Positions 31,197 to 39,563 of a stretch of DNA of 64,000 nucleotides are shown here, one piece after another. The stretch spans positions 45,069 to 109,068 of the forward strand of contig NZ_NHSJ01000138.1 of the NCBI RefSeq assembly GCF_002937075.1. Direction: 5' to 3'. Each line of letters opens with the position of its first letter. The first letter of the stretch is position 1. The position numbers and the translations under genes were made by a program. This stretch comes from Rhodoblastus sphagnicola (GTDB lineage: Bacteria; Pseudomonadota; Alphaproteobacteria; Rhizobiales; Beijerinckiaceae). Below the pieces are notes generated by a model. That model saw only the letters and a program-made list of their open reading frames with translations, ran no database searches and was not told the DNA's origin.

Positions 31197-31609
31197 TCTC
31201 TCCGGCGCTTAAAAGTGGCGAGAAACTGCCGATATGGGTGATCGGCCCATTTTCTCATGAAAATTTGGCCGCCTATGCCGCAGCTTCCGGCGATTCAAAC
31301 CCGTTGCACCTTGATCTGCCCTTCGCCCGCCGGTTCGGTTTTTCCGCGCGGCCCGTGCATGGGATGCGGTTGCTCGCGGCATTCGAGCCGTTGTTGCGGG
31401 ACTGGCGCGCGGACCTGTTGGCTTTGAGCCTGAAAGGGCAATTCCTGACGCCCGTGCTTGAGGGCGAACGCGCGACGCTTTCGGGACGCGTCGCGAAAGT
31501 CGAGGACGGCGATGCCGGGTTTGTGGGGGTTCTGCGGTTGATGGCGCATACGGAGCATGGCGCGCCGGCCTTGATGGGCGAAGCGCGCATGGGACCGCGC
31601 TCGCCCTGA
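31193..31609 (+). CDS. MaoC-like (R)-hydratase catalytic half
   Basis: A 138-residue hot-dog protein with the hydratase-2 motif YAAASGDSNPLHLDLPFARRFGF, whose Asp and His are the catalytic pair, followed by PVHGMRLLA. It starts with TTG in the overlap TTGA with the preceding stop. Such enzymes hydrate trans-2-enoyl thioesters to (R)-3-hydroxyacyl thioesters or dehydrate in the reverse direction. Closest in design to (R)-specific enoyl-CoA/ACP hydratases, which can supply PHA monomers; here it may act on the cassette's ACP. Confidence 0.85.
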   Translation: MISPALKSGEKLPIWVIGPFSHENLAAYAAASGDSNPLHLDLPFARRFGFSARPVHGMRLLAAFEPLLRDWRADLLALSLKGQFLTPVLEGERATLSGRVAKVEDGDAGFVGVLRLMAHTEHGAPALMGEARMGPRSP

Positions 31610-31683
31610 CCTCCTCAAACAGACGCATGGACCAACGTTTCAGTATTGACTAACACCCCGCGAACGAAGCAGCAAAGGCGCGC

Positions 31684-32694
31684 ATGATGAGAGACTTCTC
31701 AAGCTCCAGCGATCGTATCGTCACCGTCTTTGGCGGATCGGGCTTCATCGGACGCCATCTTGTCCGCGCCCTGGCGCGAGAGGGCTGGCGCGTCCGCGTC
31801 GCCACGCGCCGCCCCGAACTCGCCTATCACCTCCAGCCTCTTGGCAAGGTCGGACAAATTCATGCCGTTCAGGCCAACATCCGGTTTCCCGAATCGCTCG
31901 CCGCCGCGCTCAGCGGCGCCGAAGCGGCGGTCAATCTGGTCGGCATTCTCGCGGAAACCGGAAAGCAAAGCTTCGATCGGGTCCAGGCGCAAGGCGCCGC
32001 CGCCGTCGCGGACGCGGTGAAGAACGCGGGCATTGGCAAGTTCGTGCATATGTCCGCGATCGGCGCCGACGCCAATTCAGCGTCCGCCTATGCGCGCAGC
32101 AAGGCGCTGGGGGAGGCTGCGGTCCTTTCCGCCACGCCGCATGCGAATATCTTGCGCCCGTCTGTTGTGTTCGGTCCGGAAGACCAGTTCTTCAACCGTT
32201 TCGCCTCGATGGCCCGTTTGATGCCCGCTTTGCCGCTGATCGGCGGCGGAACCACCAGATTGCAGCCGGTTTACGTCGGCGATGTCGCCGCGACCGCTTC
32301 GCGGCTGCTGGCGGGCGAAGGAAGACCGGGCGCTGTTTATGAACTCGGCGGTCCCGCGATCCGGACCATGCGGGAACTCATGGCGTTCGTGCTTGCCGTG
32401 ACCAAGCGGCCGCGCGTCCTGGCTCCGATCTCGTTCGGTCTGGCCTCGACCATCGGCGGGATCACGGAGCTGGCCAACAAGGCGCTGCTCGGCTTGCTGC
32501 CGGCGGAGTTCGTCTTCACGCGCGATCAGGTCGAGCTTCTGAAGCATGACAACGTGGTGTCCGCCGAAGCCGAGGCCGAAGGCCGCACGCTGAAAGGACT
32601 CGGTATTACGCCCGAATCGATGGAAGCCATCGTTCCCGCCTATCTCCATCGCTATCGCAAGGGCGGTCAATTCGCCGACGAGCGCCTCGCCTGA
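31684..32694 (+). CDS. NDUFA9-like NAD(P)-binding protein (complex I associated)
   Basis: A 336-residue atypical short-chain reductase. The Rossmann motif is TVFGGSGFIGRHLV near the N-terminus, and the segment NLVGILAETGKQSFDRVQAQGAA and FVHMSAIGAD are typical of the complex I NDUFA9 family found in alphaproteobacteria and mitochondria. The active-site Tyr is in SAYARSKALGE. It is likely a complex I-bound or assembly protein rather than a metabolic dehydrogenase. ATG 31684 has AAAGG ahead; ATG 31687 is an alternative. Its TGA abuts the TCA of the convergent next gene. Confidence 0.88.
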   Translation: MMRDFSSSSDRIVTVFGGSGFIGRHLVRALAREGWRVRVATRRPELAYHLQPLGKVGQIHAVQANIRFPESLAAALSGAEAAVNLVGILAETGKQSFDRVQAQGAAAVADAVKNAGIGKFVHMSAIGADANSASAYARSKALGEAAVLSATPHANILRPSVVFGPEDQFFNRFASMARLMPALPLIGGGTTRLQPVYVGDVAATASRLLAGEGRPGAVYELGGPAIRTMRELMAFVLAVTKRPRVLAPISFGLASTIGGITELANKALLGLLPAEFVFTRDQVELLKHDNVVSAEAEAEGRTLKGLGITPESMEAIVPAYLHRYRKGGQFADERLA

Positions 32695-33372
32695 TCAGGC
32701 TTGCGGCGTCGGTGGCGCGAGGCGTTTGTGGAGTCTAACCATGAACGCGACGCCAAACAGCGGCGTGACCAGGTTCAGGACCGGCGTCGCGACGACAACA
32801 GCCATGATCAGGCCTGCGCTGAAAATCGTGAATCGATTGCGGATACGAAGATTTCGCACCTCGTCGATCGGGTGAAACCGCAGGGCCGCGAGTTCGAAAT
32901 ATTCTCGTGAAAACAGATAGGCGTTCGCCATGAAGAAAATCACGGCGTTGATTCCGGGCAGCAGCCAAAGGCCGAAGGCGACGACGTTGACCAGCAGCGA
33001 AACCATCGAAAATTTCAGCGCCAACCAGATGGATTGCAGCGCCGGCGCGATCTTTCCCGTCCGTCCGGCGGGATAAATGCTCGTTTCAACATGCTCGGCC
33101 AGTTCGTCCAGGAAAAAGCCGGCGACGAGCATCGACACCGGCGCAATCAGGAAGATCAGGCCGACGAACAACCCCAGCGCCGTCGTCACCTTGACGATGA
33201 GGACCAGCCAGGGGGCCGTAATGGAACCGGCGGAAACGGACAGGGCAAGGCGATCGAGAACAAGCCAGAGGGCGGCCAGGATCGCGAAGGTCAGGCTCAA
33301 GGATTTGACGAGAACGCCCCGGAATGCCGGCGTGAAGATTTCCCTGAGACTGGCGAGTGCGTCACCAAGCAT
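32695..33372 (-). CDS. EI24/CysZ-family membrane protein
   Basis: A 225-residue integral membrane protein with about four or five hydrophobic helices, including LTFAILAALWLVLDRLAL, VTTALGLFVGLIFLIAPV and FTIFSAGLIMAVVVATPVL. The pattern and the motif NLVTPLFGVAFMVRLHKRL match the CysZ/EI24 group, some of which transport sulfate; others are called sulfate-transporter-family proteins without proof. No cysteine-synthesis gene is adjacent, so the substrate remains unknown. It lies downstream of ptsN, 56 bases away. Confidence 0.8.
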   Translation of the reverse strand: MLGDALASLREIFTPAFRGVLVKSLSLTFAILAALWLVLDRLALSVSAGSITAPWLVLIVKVTTALGLFVGLIFLIAPVSMLVAGFFLDELAEHVETSIYPAGRTGKIAPALQSIWLALKFSMVSLLVNVVAFGLWLLPGINAVIFFMANAYLFSREYFELAALRFHPIDEVRNLRIRNRFTIFSAGLIMAVVVATPVLNLVTPLFGVAFMVRLHKRLAPPTPQA

Positions 33373-33427
33373 TGATCGTTCCCGAACAGCGCGCCAAACC
33401 GATTGTTTTAACGAAGAGTCGTTACCG

Positions 33428-33895
33428 TCATGCGGCGTCGGAAGCCCGCGCTGGCTGGATCAGAAGAGCATAAAGCGCGGAGGCCTCGCGGGTCGCGCGA
33501 ATTTTGGCGACCGTGGCGGGGTTTCGCAGGACGCGGGCGATACTCGCAAGCGCCTTCAGGTGATCCGCGCCCGCCGATTCGGGCGCAATCAATCCAAAAA
33601 TAATATCCACGGGCTGATTATCGAGCGACTCAAAGTCGATCGGGCGTTCCAGACGCGCAAAAAGCCCGAAAATACGATTGGCGTTCAACAGGCGTCCGTG
33701 CGGGATGGCGATGCCGTCGCCCAACCCGGTGGAATTCAGTTTCTCGCGTTGAATCCAGGCGTCGAAGATCTCGCGAGCCGGCAATCCCGATATCTCCGCG
33801 GCCTTCTCGCTCAACTCCTGCAGCGCCTGCTTCTTGCTGTTGACCCGCAAGGCAGGGATGATTGCATTGGGAACAATGATTTGTTCTAGCGGCAT
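33428..33895 (-). CDS. ptsN: nitrogen-regulatory PTS protein EIIA(Ntr)
   Basis: A 155-residue EIIA(Ntr). Phosphorylatable His66 lies in GIAIPHGRL, and the conserved KKQALQELSEKAAEISG helix follows the N-terminal AIIPAL. I chose ATG 33895 because GGAAT precedes it at normal spacing; the GTG at 33904 lies too close to that site. It is in the standard rpoN-hpf-ptsN order. The HPr and HprK genes 28 kb away belong to the same phosphorelay; the EI(Ntr) gene ptsP is not in the window. Confidence 0.95.
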   Translation of the reverse strand: MPLEQIIVPNAIIPALRVNSKKQALQELSEKAAEISGLPAREIFDAWIQREKLNSTGLGDGIAIPHGRLLNANRIFGLFARLERPIDFESLDNQPVDIIFGLIAPESAGADHLKALASIARVLRNPATVAKIRATREASALYALLIQPARASDAA

Positions 33896-34111
33896 TCGGA
33901 TCACATTCCGTCACAGCGCCGAAAGGGCGATTTTCGGGCGTAAATCACATCCCTGCTCAACTGGCTTCTCCAGAGCGGGAATAATGCCCAGACCATCAGC
34001 ATCCCGTCGCAAGCTCTACGCACGACCGGCCAACCATTCTATATTGAAACGCGGCCATTGGCCATGCGTAGCGTAAACGCAAGGCCAACGCTCTCCCCTT
34101 TCCGAACAGCA

Positions 34112-34708
34112 TCACGCCCCCGAAGACGCCTTGGCGCTTCCGGCTGGATCGATCCAGCCGATGTTGCCGTCCGTGCGACGGTAAATGACATTCACGCGGC
34201 CTGTGGTTGCGTGACGAAACGCCAAAACGGGCATGCCTGTCAGGTCCAGTTCCAGCACCGCGGCCGATACCGACAATTGCTGTAGCACCTTTTCGGATTC
34301 CGCAACGATCGCCGGCTTGAACTCGCTCTCGGAAGGCGCTTCCTCTGTCTCGTCAAGCGCGCTGAGAACGGTGTAGTGAACCGGTTCGGCCGGAGCCTCG
34401 CGTTGCTGCGATGCGCTGCGATCCTTCAGCTTGCGCTTGTATCGACGCATACGGCTTTCGATTCGCGTGGCGGTCTGATCGAAGCTCGCGTAAACTTCCT
34501 GGGCGCGGCCTTCGGCCTGAATGGTGACGCCCGAGGCGAGGTGCAGGGTGCAATCCGCGCGATAACCGGAACCTTCGGGTTCGATCGTGACGTGTCCCGT
34601 CACCGAGCCATCGAAATATTTCTCTGTTACGCTCTTAAGACGCTCGGAAACATGTGTACGCAGAGCCTCGCCGATGTTTATGTTCTTTCCAGAGATGCGC
34701 AAACCCAT
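34112..34708 (-). CDS. hpf: ribosome hibernation promoting factor, long form
   Basis: A 198-residue long-form HPF. The N-terminal S30AE domain starts MGLRISGKNINIGEALR and includes VTIEPEGSGYRADCTLHLASG; after a variable linker (about 110-140), the C-terminal domain (VLELDLTGMPVLAFRHATTGRVNVIYRR split across strands) mediates ribosome dimerisation. It follows rpoN by 126 bases in the usual order. It silences 70S ribosomes in stationary phase by forming 100S dimers. Confidence 0.95.
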   Translation of the reverse strand: MGLRISGKNINIGEALRTHVSERLKSVTEKYFDGSVTGHVTIEPEGSGYRADCTLHLASGVTIQAEGRAQEVYASFDQTATRIESRMRRYKRKLKDRSASQQREAPAEPVHYTVLSALDETEEAPSESEFKPAIVAESEKVLQQLSVSAAVLELDLTGMPVLAFRHATTGRVNVIYRRTDGNIGWIDPAGSAKASSGA

Positions 34709-34834
34709 GTCATTGTTCCGATAGAGACGCTTTTCGCGTTGCTGACGACCATCCTTTGCGCGCCGCTCGAAGCGGGCTGCTTGGAACGAGAGGGTTAGAA
34801 GCCTACGCCACCGAAGTCAATGCTGGAAGAGCTT

Positions 34835-36406
34835 TCATGCGAAACGCGCCGTTTGCGACTGCTTTTCGCGCCGTCTCTCGACGGAAGACGGGATTTTCAA
34901 GCTTTCCCGGTATTTGGCGACCGTGCGGCGCGCGATATCTATGTCGTGTTCCCTCAGTTTCTCGACAATGGCGTCGTCCGACAGCACAGCGTTCGGCGCC
35001 TCGGCGTCAATCATCTGCTTGATCTTGAATCGAACGGCTTCGGCGGAGTAAGCGTCGCCGCCGCCGTGGGCGGCGATCGAGGCGGTGAAGAAATATTTGA
35101 GTTCGAACATTCCGCGCGGCGTGGACATGTATTTGTTCGACGTGACGCGGGAAACAGTGGATTCGTGCAAACCGACGGCGTCGGCGATATTCTTGAGATT
35201 CAACGGACGCAGGAATTCCACGCCCTGCGAAAGAAAGGCGTCTTGCCGGCGCACGATTTCGGTGGCCACCTTCAGGATCGTGCGCGCGCGCTGTTCGAGG
35301 CTCTTCGTGAGCCAGTTGGCGGTCTGCAAACACTGGGAAATGAAGGTCTTGTCATTGTCGCCATTGTTGGCCCGGGAAACGCGCGCGGCATAGGTTTGGT
35401 TGACCAGCACGCGCGGCAGCGCCTCGGCGTTCAACTCGATCACCCACGAACCGTCCCTGGCGGACTTGACAATGACATCGGGGATGACGAGCGTCGACGC
35501 GGTTGAGCCGAAGACCCGCCCAGGTTTGGGGTCAAGCGTTCGGATCTCCGCCAGCATGTCCGTGATATCCTCGTCGTCGACGCCGCATATTTTCCGCAGC
35601 GCCGCCAGGTCGCGCTTGGCGACCAGATGCAGATTGGCGAGCATCGCCTGCATGGCCGGATCGCACCTGTCGCGTTCGCGCAATTGCAAGGCGAGACATT
35701 CCGCGAGATCGCGCGCCGCGATGCCCGTCGGATCGAGGCTCTGAACCAGGGTGAGCGCTTCCTCGACCATTTCGTCGGTCGCGCCGAGGCGATTTGCAAT
35801 ATCTTCGGTTTTTTCCCGGAGGTAGCCCGCCTCATCCAGGGCGTCTATGATCGCCATGCCGATCATCCGCTGAACAGGGTCCGACGTCGCAATGGCGAGT
35901 TGGCGCGCCAGATGATTGGTCAGAGTGGTCTCTTCAGCGATATAGGCTTCGATATTGCTCGATTCGCCCGAGCTTTCGCCGCCGCCTGCTCCAGACCAGG
36001 CCGTATCGGACATGCCCAGCGATTCGAGCTTGGTCTGGTCGGCGGCGGGCGACAAGTCCCGCTCCGCATCAAATGCGTTTTCGACATCCGTTCCCAGGCT
36101 GTCCGACAGAGCCTGACCTGAAACAGCAAGCTGATCGCTGCTCCAGTCGGACTCTTGCGGTTCGCCGGACGAAAATTCGGATTGGGCTTTCTGGTCCTGC
36201 GCTTCCGCGAGCGCGTCAATGCCCGTCAGGGGTTGGTCGGCGGTTTCTTCCACCCGCTCGAGCAGCGGATTGCGCTCCAGCTCCTCTTCGACGAAGGCGG
36301 AGAGTTCGACGCTCGAATATTGCAACAGCTTGATCGCCTGCAAAAGCTGCGGCGTCATCACCAGCGACTGGCCCTGCCGAAGCAGCATTTTTGCGGATAA
36401 AGCCAT
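34835..36406 (-). CDS. rpoN: RNA polymerase sigma-54 factor
   Basis: A 523-residue sigma-54. The N-terminal region I (LLRQGQSLVMTPQLLQAIKLLQ) is the activator-interacting part; an acidic region II follows (about 50-150); the core-binding domain includes QSLDPTGIAARDLAECL, and the C-terminal helix-turn-helix (LHESTVSRVTSNKYM) and RpoN box (ARRTVAKYRESLKIPSS) bind the -24/-12 promoter. It needs an AAA+ activator; none is in the window. It follows lptB in the block conserved across proteobacteria. Confidence 0.97.
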   Translation of the reverse strand: MALSAKMLLRQGQSLVMTPQLLQAIKLLQYSSVELSAFVEEELERNPLLERVEETADQPLTGIDALAEAQDQKAQSEFSSGEPQESDWSSDQLAVSGQALSDSLGTDVENAFDAERDLSPAADQTKLESLGMSDTAWSGAGGGESSGESSNIEAYIAEETTLTNHLARQLAIATSDPVQRMIGMAIIDALDEAGYLREKTEDIANRLGATDEMVEEALTLVQSLDPTGIAARDLAECLALQLRERDRCDPAMQAMLANLHLVAKRDLAALRKICGVDDEDITDMLAEIRTLDPKPGRVFGSTASTLVIPDVIVKSARDGSWVIELNAEALPRVLVNQTYAARVSRANNGDNDKTFISQCLQTANWLTKSLEQRARTILKVATEIVRRQDAFLSQGVEFLRPLNLKNIADAVGLHESTVSRVTSNKYMSTPRGMFELKYFFTASIAAHGGGDAYSAEAVRFKIKQMIDAEAPNAVLSDDAIVEKLREHDIDIARRTVAKYRESLKIPSSVERRREKQSQTARFA

Positions 36407-36567
36407 TGAGACTCACGAACCTATGGAAAAACGGCCCGTTTCTTGCTTACACCCTTTTGAGGGAAGCCGCCAAGAAAAAAATCATCAACGAAATGAAGGG
36501 CGGGAACAAGGTTAATGCCGCCAAATAGTTGTTTTGTCTCTGCGTCAGACGGACCCCGCCGGGATCG

Positions 36568-37284
36568 TCACATCCTGAATCCTTCACCAAGATAATGGCG
36601 GCGGACCTCCGGGTTGGCCACGATCTCGTCGGGCCCTCCCTCCGTCAGAACATGACCGGAGTGGATGATATAGGCCCGGTCGATCAAGCCGAGGGTTTCA
36701 CGGACGTTATGATCGGTAATCAGGACGCCAATGCCGCGCCCTTTCAGGTGATGAACCAGGTCCTGGATATCGCCCACGGCGATGGGATCTATGCCCGCGA
36801 AAGGCTCATCGAGCAGCATGAAAGAGGGATTGCTCGCAAGGGCTCTCGCGATTTCGCAGCGCCGCCGCTCACCGCCGGAAAGGGCGATGGAGGGGGACTT
36901 GCGCAGACGCTTGATGTCGAACTCCTCGAGCAGGGCTTCCAACTGTTGCGCGCGCTGGTTGCGGTCGGGTTCGGCGATTTCGAGAACGGCGCGAATGTTT
37001 TCCTCGACGGTCAGGCCACGAAAAATCGAAGCCTCTTGTGGCAGATAGCCAATGCCCAATCGGGCGCGCCGGTACATCGGCAGGCCGGTGACGTCATGTC
37101 CGTCGAGTTCGATCATGCCCTTGTCCGGCTTGACCAGGCCCGTGATCATGTAAAAGACGGTCGTCTTGCCCGCCCCGTTGGGTCCGAGGAGCCCCACGGC
37201 CTCGCCGCGTCTGACGTTCAGGCTGACATCCTCGACGACATGGCGAGATTTGTAGGCTTTTCCCAAGTGATGGACGTTCAGCAT
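36568..37284 (-). CDS. lptB: LPS export ABC transporter ATPase LptB
   Basis: A 238-residue ATPase that powers LPS extraction by LptB2FG. Walker A is GPNGAGKT (34-41), the signature is LSGGERRRCEIARAL, and Walker B is SFMLLDEPFAGIDP, the LptB-typical form. The ATG at 37284 with GGAA upstream lies 13 bases after the lptA stop; a GTG at 37350 would add 22 residues overlapping lptA. The inner-membrane partners LptF and LptG are outside the window. Confidence 0.95.
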   Translation of the reverse strand: MLNVHHLGKAYKSRHVVEDVSLNVRRGEAVGLLGPNGAGKTTVFYMITGLVKPDKGMIELDGHDVTGLPMYRRARLGIGYLPQEASIFRGLTVEENIRAVLEIAEPDRNQRAQQLEALLEEFDIKRLRKSPSIALSGGERRRCEIARALASNPSFMLLDEPFAGIDPIAVGDIQDLVHHLKGRGIGVLITDHNVRETLGLIDRAYIIHSGHVLTEGGPDEIVANPEVRRHYLGEGFRM

Positions 37285-37297
37285 CGCTTTCCGACCT

Positions 37298-37903
37298 TCA
37301 ATGGCCGGCGCGAGGATTTTGCGGGGGGGCTGGTTGCGCCGATTTGTCACCGGGAACGATCCGGCTCTTCACGCGCCCCTTGGACGAGACGACCGCTTGG
37401 CCGCTCTGTAAATCATAGACCAGTTCATCGCCTTTGGTGATGTTTTCTCCTTGCGACAAGGAAACATTTCCGCTCAGCGAAAACTTGTTCTTGGTCTTGT
37501 CGTAGAAAAGGGCGTCGCCGACGCCGACCTGATCCTTGTTGACGATCGTGATCGGGCCATCCCCCTTCATCGACCGCAGTTGCGAATTGGCCGCGTTTTG
37601 CCCGGAAGTCTTTGTGGCGGCGCCCTTCCGATCAAACAATATGGTCAAAACCGACGCATTCAGGCGTGTGTCACCTTGGACAACCACAACATTTCCCGAA
37701 TAGATCGCTTTTTGCTCCTTGTCGAAATAATCGAGCTTGTCCGCTGCGATGTTGATCGGCTCCTTGCTGTTCGAGCCGGGGAGCAGCGCGCCCCCTTGGG
37801 TCGGCGTTTGGGTCGGCGCTTGGGTTGGCGCCTGAGCAAGAGCGCATGTCGTCATCGCGAGACAGGCGACGACAATTCCCAGGCGTTTTCGTGAATGCGT
37901 CAA
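37298..37903 (-). CDS. lptA: LPS transport periplasmic protein LptA
   Basis: A 201-residue periplasmic protein with signal peptide (LGIVVACLAMTTCALAQA). The linker after it is a short Ala-Pro-Thr-Gln repeat (APTQAPTQTPTQ). The beta-jellyroll has NIAADKLDYFDKEQKAIYSGNV and LSGNVSLSQGENITKGDELVYDL, typical of OstA/LptA. The start is a TTG at 37903, preceded by AAGGA. It bridges LptC and LptD across the periplasm. Confidence 0.92.
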   Translation of the reverse strand: MTHSRKRLGIVVACLAMTTCALAQAPTQAPTQTPTQGGALLPGSNSKEPINIAADKLDYFDKEQKAIYSGNVVVVQGDTRLNASVLTILFDRKGAATKTSGQNAANSQLRSMKGDGPITIVNKDQVGVGDALFYDKTKNKFSLSGNVSLSQGENITKGDELVYDLQSGQAVVSSKGRVKSRIVPGDKSAQPAPPQNPRAGH

Positions 37904-37915
37904 GGACCGTTTCCT

Positions 37916-38632
37916 TCAGTTCTGGCGCGCAGGACTGGTTTCCCCATCGCCCTGTCTGAACGTCGATTGCACATTGCCAATGAATGAAAGTTGTGCGCCG
38001 TTATCGCTCATGGCAATTGAATCGGCGCTGATCGAACCGTCTGCGAAAGTCAAAAGGACCGGATCGTTCGAACTCATGGCGTTGGTCTTGAAATTCATCA
38101 AAGCCCGGTCCATGGCGAGATTATAAGAGCCGCTTGTAATGCGCACATGACCCGATAGCAATAAAGTCTGTCCGTTGGAATCGTAGGATCCGCGATCGCC
38201 GACTACACGCGTGTCGCCTTCGTCGGTCATGCGGAGTTTCGCGTCCAGCGCCGTCAACTCCATTCGACTGGGGTCGCGCGGGTTCTGGACGCCGGAGCGC
38301 GCGGTGACTTCGAACGGGCGCCCATCCCGTCTCACGCCCGTCAGTTTTGGATTTTCCATCGTGATCTTGTCGCCGGAAAGACCGAGTTTATCCAGTTGAA
38401 GGTGGGCGCCAGGCGTCTCGGGCGCACGGAAGAAAGAACTCCCAATCAGCACAATCACGCCAAGCACGGCGGAACCGACAATTGCAAGCCGGACCAGCCG
38501 AACCCGCCGCGAGTGACGCGAGGCGGCCACGAAGGCTTGTTGACGATGCGCGGGAACGTCCGGCAAGCCGTCGCCGAAATGTCCCTGCTGCCGCTCGCCC
38601 CGCATGTATCCGCCCTGCGACATGTTCGGCAA
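37916..38632 (-). CDS. lptC: LPS export protein LptC
   Basis: A 238-residue bitopic membrane protein: ~55 polar residues, a single membrane helix (LAIVGSAVLGVIVLIGSSFF), then the LptC periplasmic beta-jellyroll (MENPKLTGVRRDGRPFEVTA, LSGHVRITSGSYNL). The start is uncertain: TTG 38632 has GGAGGGA at short spacing and ATG 38623 lies three codons later. LptC receives LPS from LptB2FG and passes it to LptA. It is 12 bases upstream of lptA. Confidence 0.92.
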   Translation of the reverse strand: MPNMSQGGYMRGERQQGHFGDGLPDVPAHRQQAFVAASRHSRRVRLVRLAIVGSAVLGVIVLIGSSFFRAPETPGAHLQLDKLGLSGDKITMENPKLTGVRRDGRPFEVTARSGVQNPRDPSRMELTALDAKLRMTDEGDTRVVGDRGSYDSNGQTLLLSGHVRITSGSYNLAMDRALMNFKTNAMSSNDPVLLTFADGSISADSIAMSDNGAQLSFIGNVQSTFRQGDGETSPARQN

Positions 38633-38728
38633 AATCCCTCCCGATCAAGAATCTTAAAAACAGCGCCATCCCTTGATCGCGCGGGATGAATACAAGCTGA
38701 ACGATGGCGATATATGCGCTAGGGGTTC

Positions 38729-39343
38729 TCAGCTGTGCGCAAAAATATCAGTGTCGGGCCACCCCATCAAATCCAACTCGGCGCGCGTTGGCAAAAAGGC
38801 AAAACATTGCCGCGCCACTTCAAGACGATGTTCACGCTTCAGCATGCCATCGAGCTTTTCGCGTAGCGCGTGCAAATGCAACACATCCGATGCGGCATAG
38901 AGCAACTGCGCTTCGCTCAGATTTTTCGCGCCCCAATCCGACGACTGTTGTTGCTTCGATATGTCGACGCCAAGCAGTTCCCGTACGAGATCCTTGAGGC
39001 CGTGGCGATCCGTGTATGTTCTTACGAGCTTGGAAGCGATTTTGGTGCAATAGACGTTGGACGTTCTTATCTTGAAAGTCTCTTGCAAAATAGCAAGATC
39101 GAACCGCGCGAAATGAAAGATCTTGGTCACCTCGCTGGTCGTAAGCAGTCTGGTCAGATTGGGCGCTTCGCTCTGGCCCCGCTCAATTTGCACAAGATCG
39201 GCAGTCCCGTCGCCGGTTGACAGTTGAACGAGACAAAGGCGGTCGCGGTGGGGATTTAGCCCCAAGGTTTCCGTGTCGATAGCGACAGAAGAGCCGGGCG
39301 AAAAACTCTCGGGAAGGTCGCCCTTGTGCAAACGGATATTCAT
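38729..39343 (-). CDS. rnd: ribonuclease D, short form
   Basis: A 204-residue 3'-5' exonuclease with only the DEDD catalytic domain and no HRDC domains; E. coli RNase D is ~375 residues. Exo I is AIDTETLGL (Asp23, Glu25), Exo II FHFARFDLAIL, and Exo III YAASDVLHLHAL with the final Tyr and Asp. This short form next to lptC is characteristic of Hyphomicrobiales. The ATG at 39343 gives the natural start; an upstream open frame of 65 codons has no protein-like content. It lies upstream of lptC on the same strand. Confidence 0.92.
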   Translation of the reverse strand: MNIRLHKGDLPESFSPGSSVAIDTETLGLNPHRDRLCLVQLSTGDGTADLVQIERGQSEAPNLTRLLTTSEVTKIFHFARFDLAILQETFKIRTSNVYCTKIASKLVRTYTDRHGLKDLVRELLGVDISKQQQSSDWGAKNLSEAQLLYAASDVLHLHALREKLDGMLKREHRLEVARQCFAFLPTRAELDLMGWPDTDIFAHS

Positions 39344-39563
39344 GTGTGATCCTGACCAGTCGGGATTGGTTAGCACCGACCCGGGACGTCGGCAAGCGCC
39401 CCGGCCCGTCGCTGCAATTTGGGGGGGCGGCCTCTGGCCCGATTGCGCGGCCAATGTGAATCCCGCGCGCCCGTCGCGAAATTTCGGGTTGGACGGCAAG
39501 AGGCGTTTTTGATCGCCTTTTTCAACGACTGTCTCCAATTAGGCACAGCCGCGCGCTCACCAT

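Noticed and set aside
33409..33424. TAACGA-AGAG-TCGTTA hairpin after ptsN
   Set aside because: The stem is only six pairs and no T-run follows on the ptsN strand, so I do not call it a terminator.
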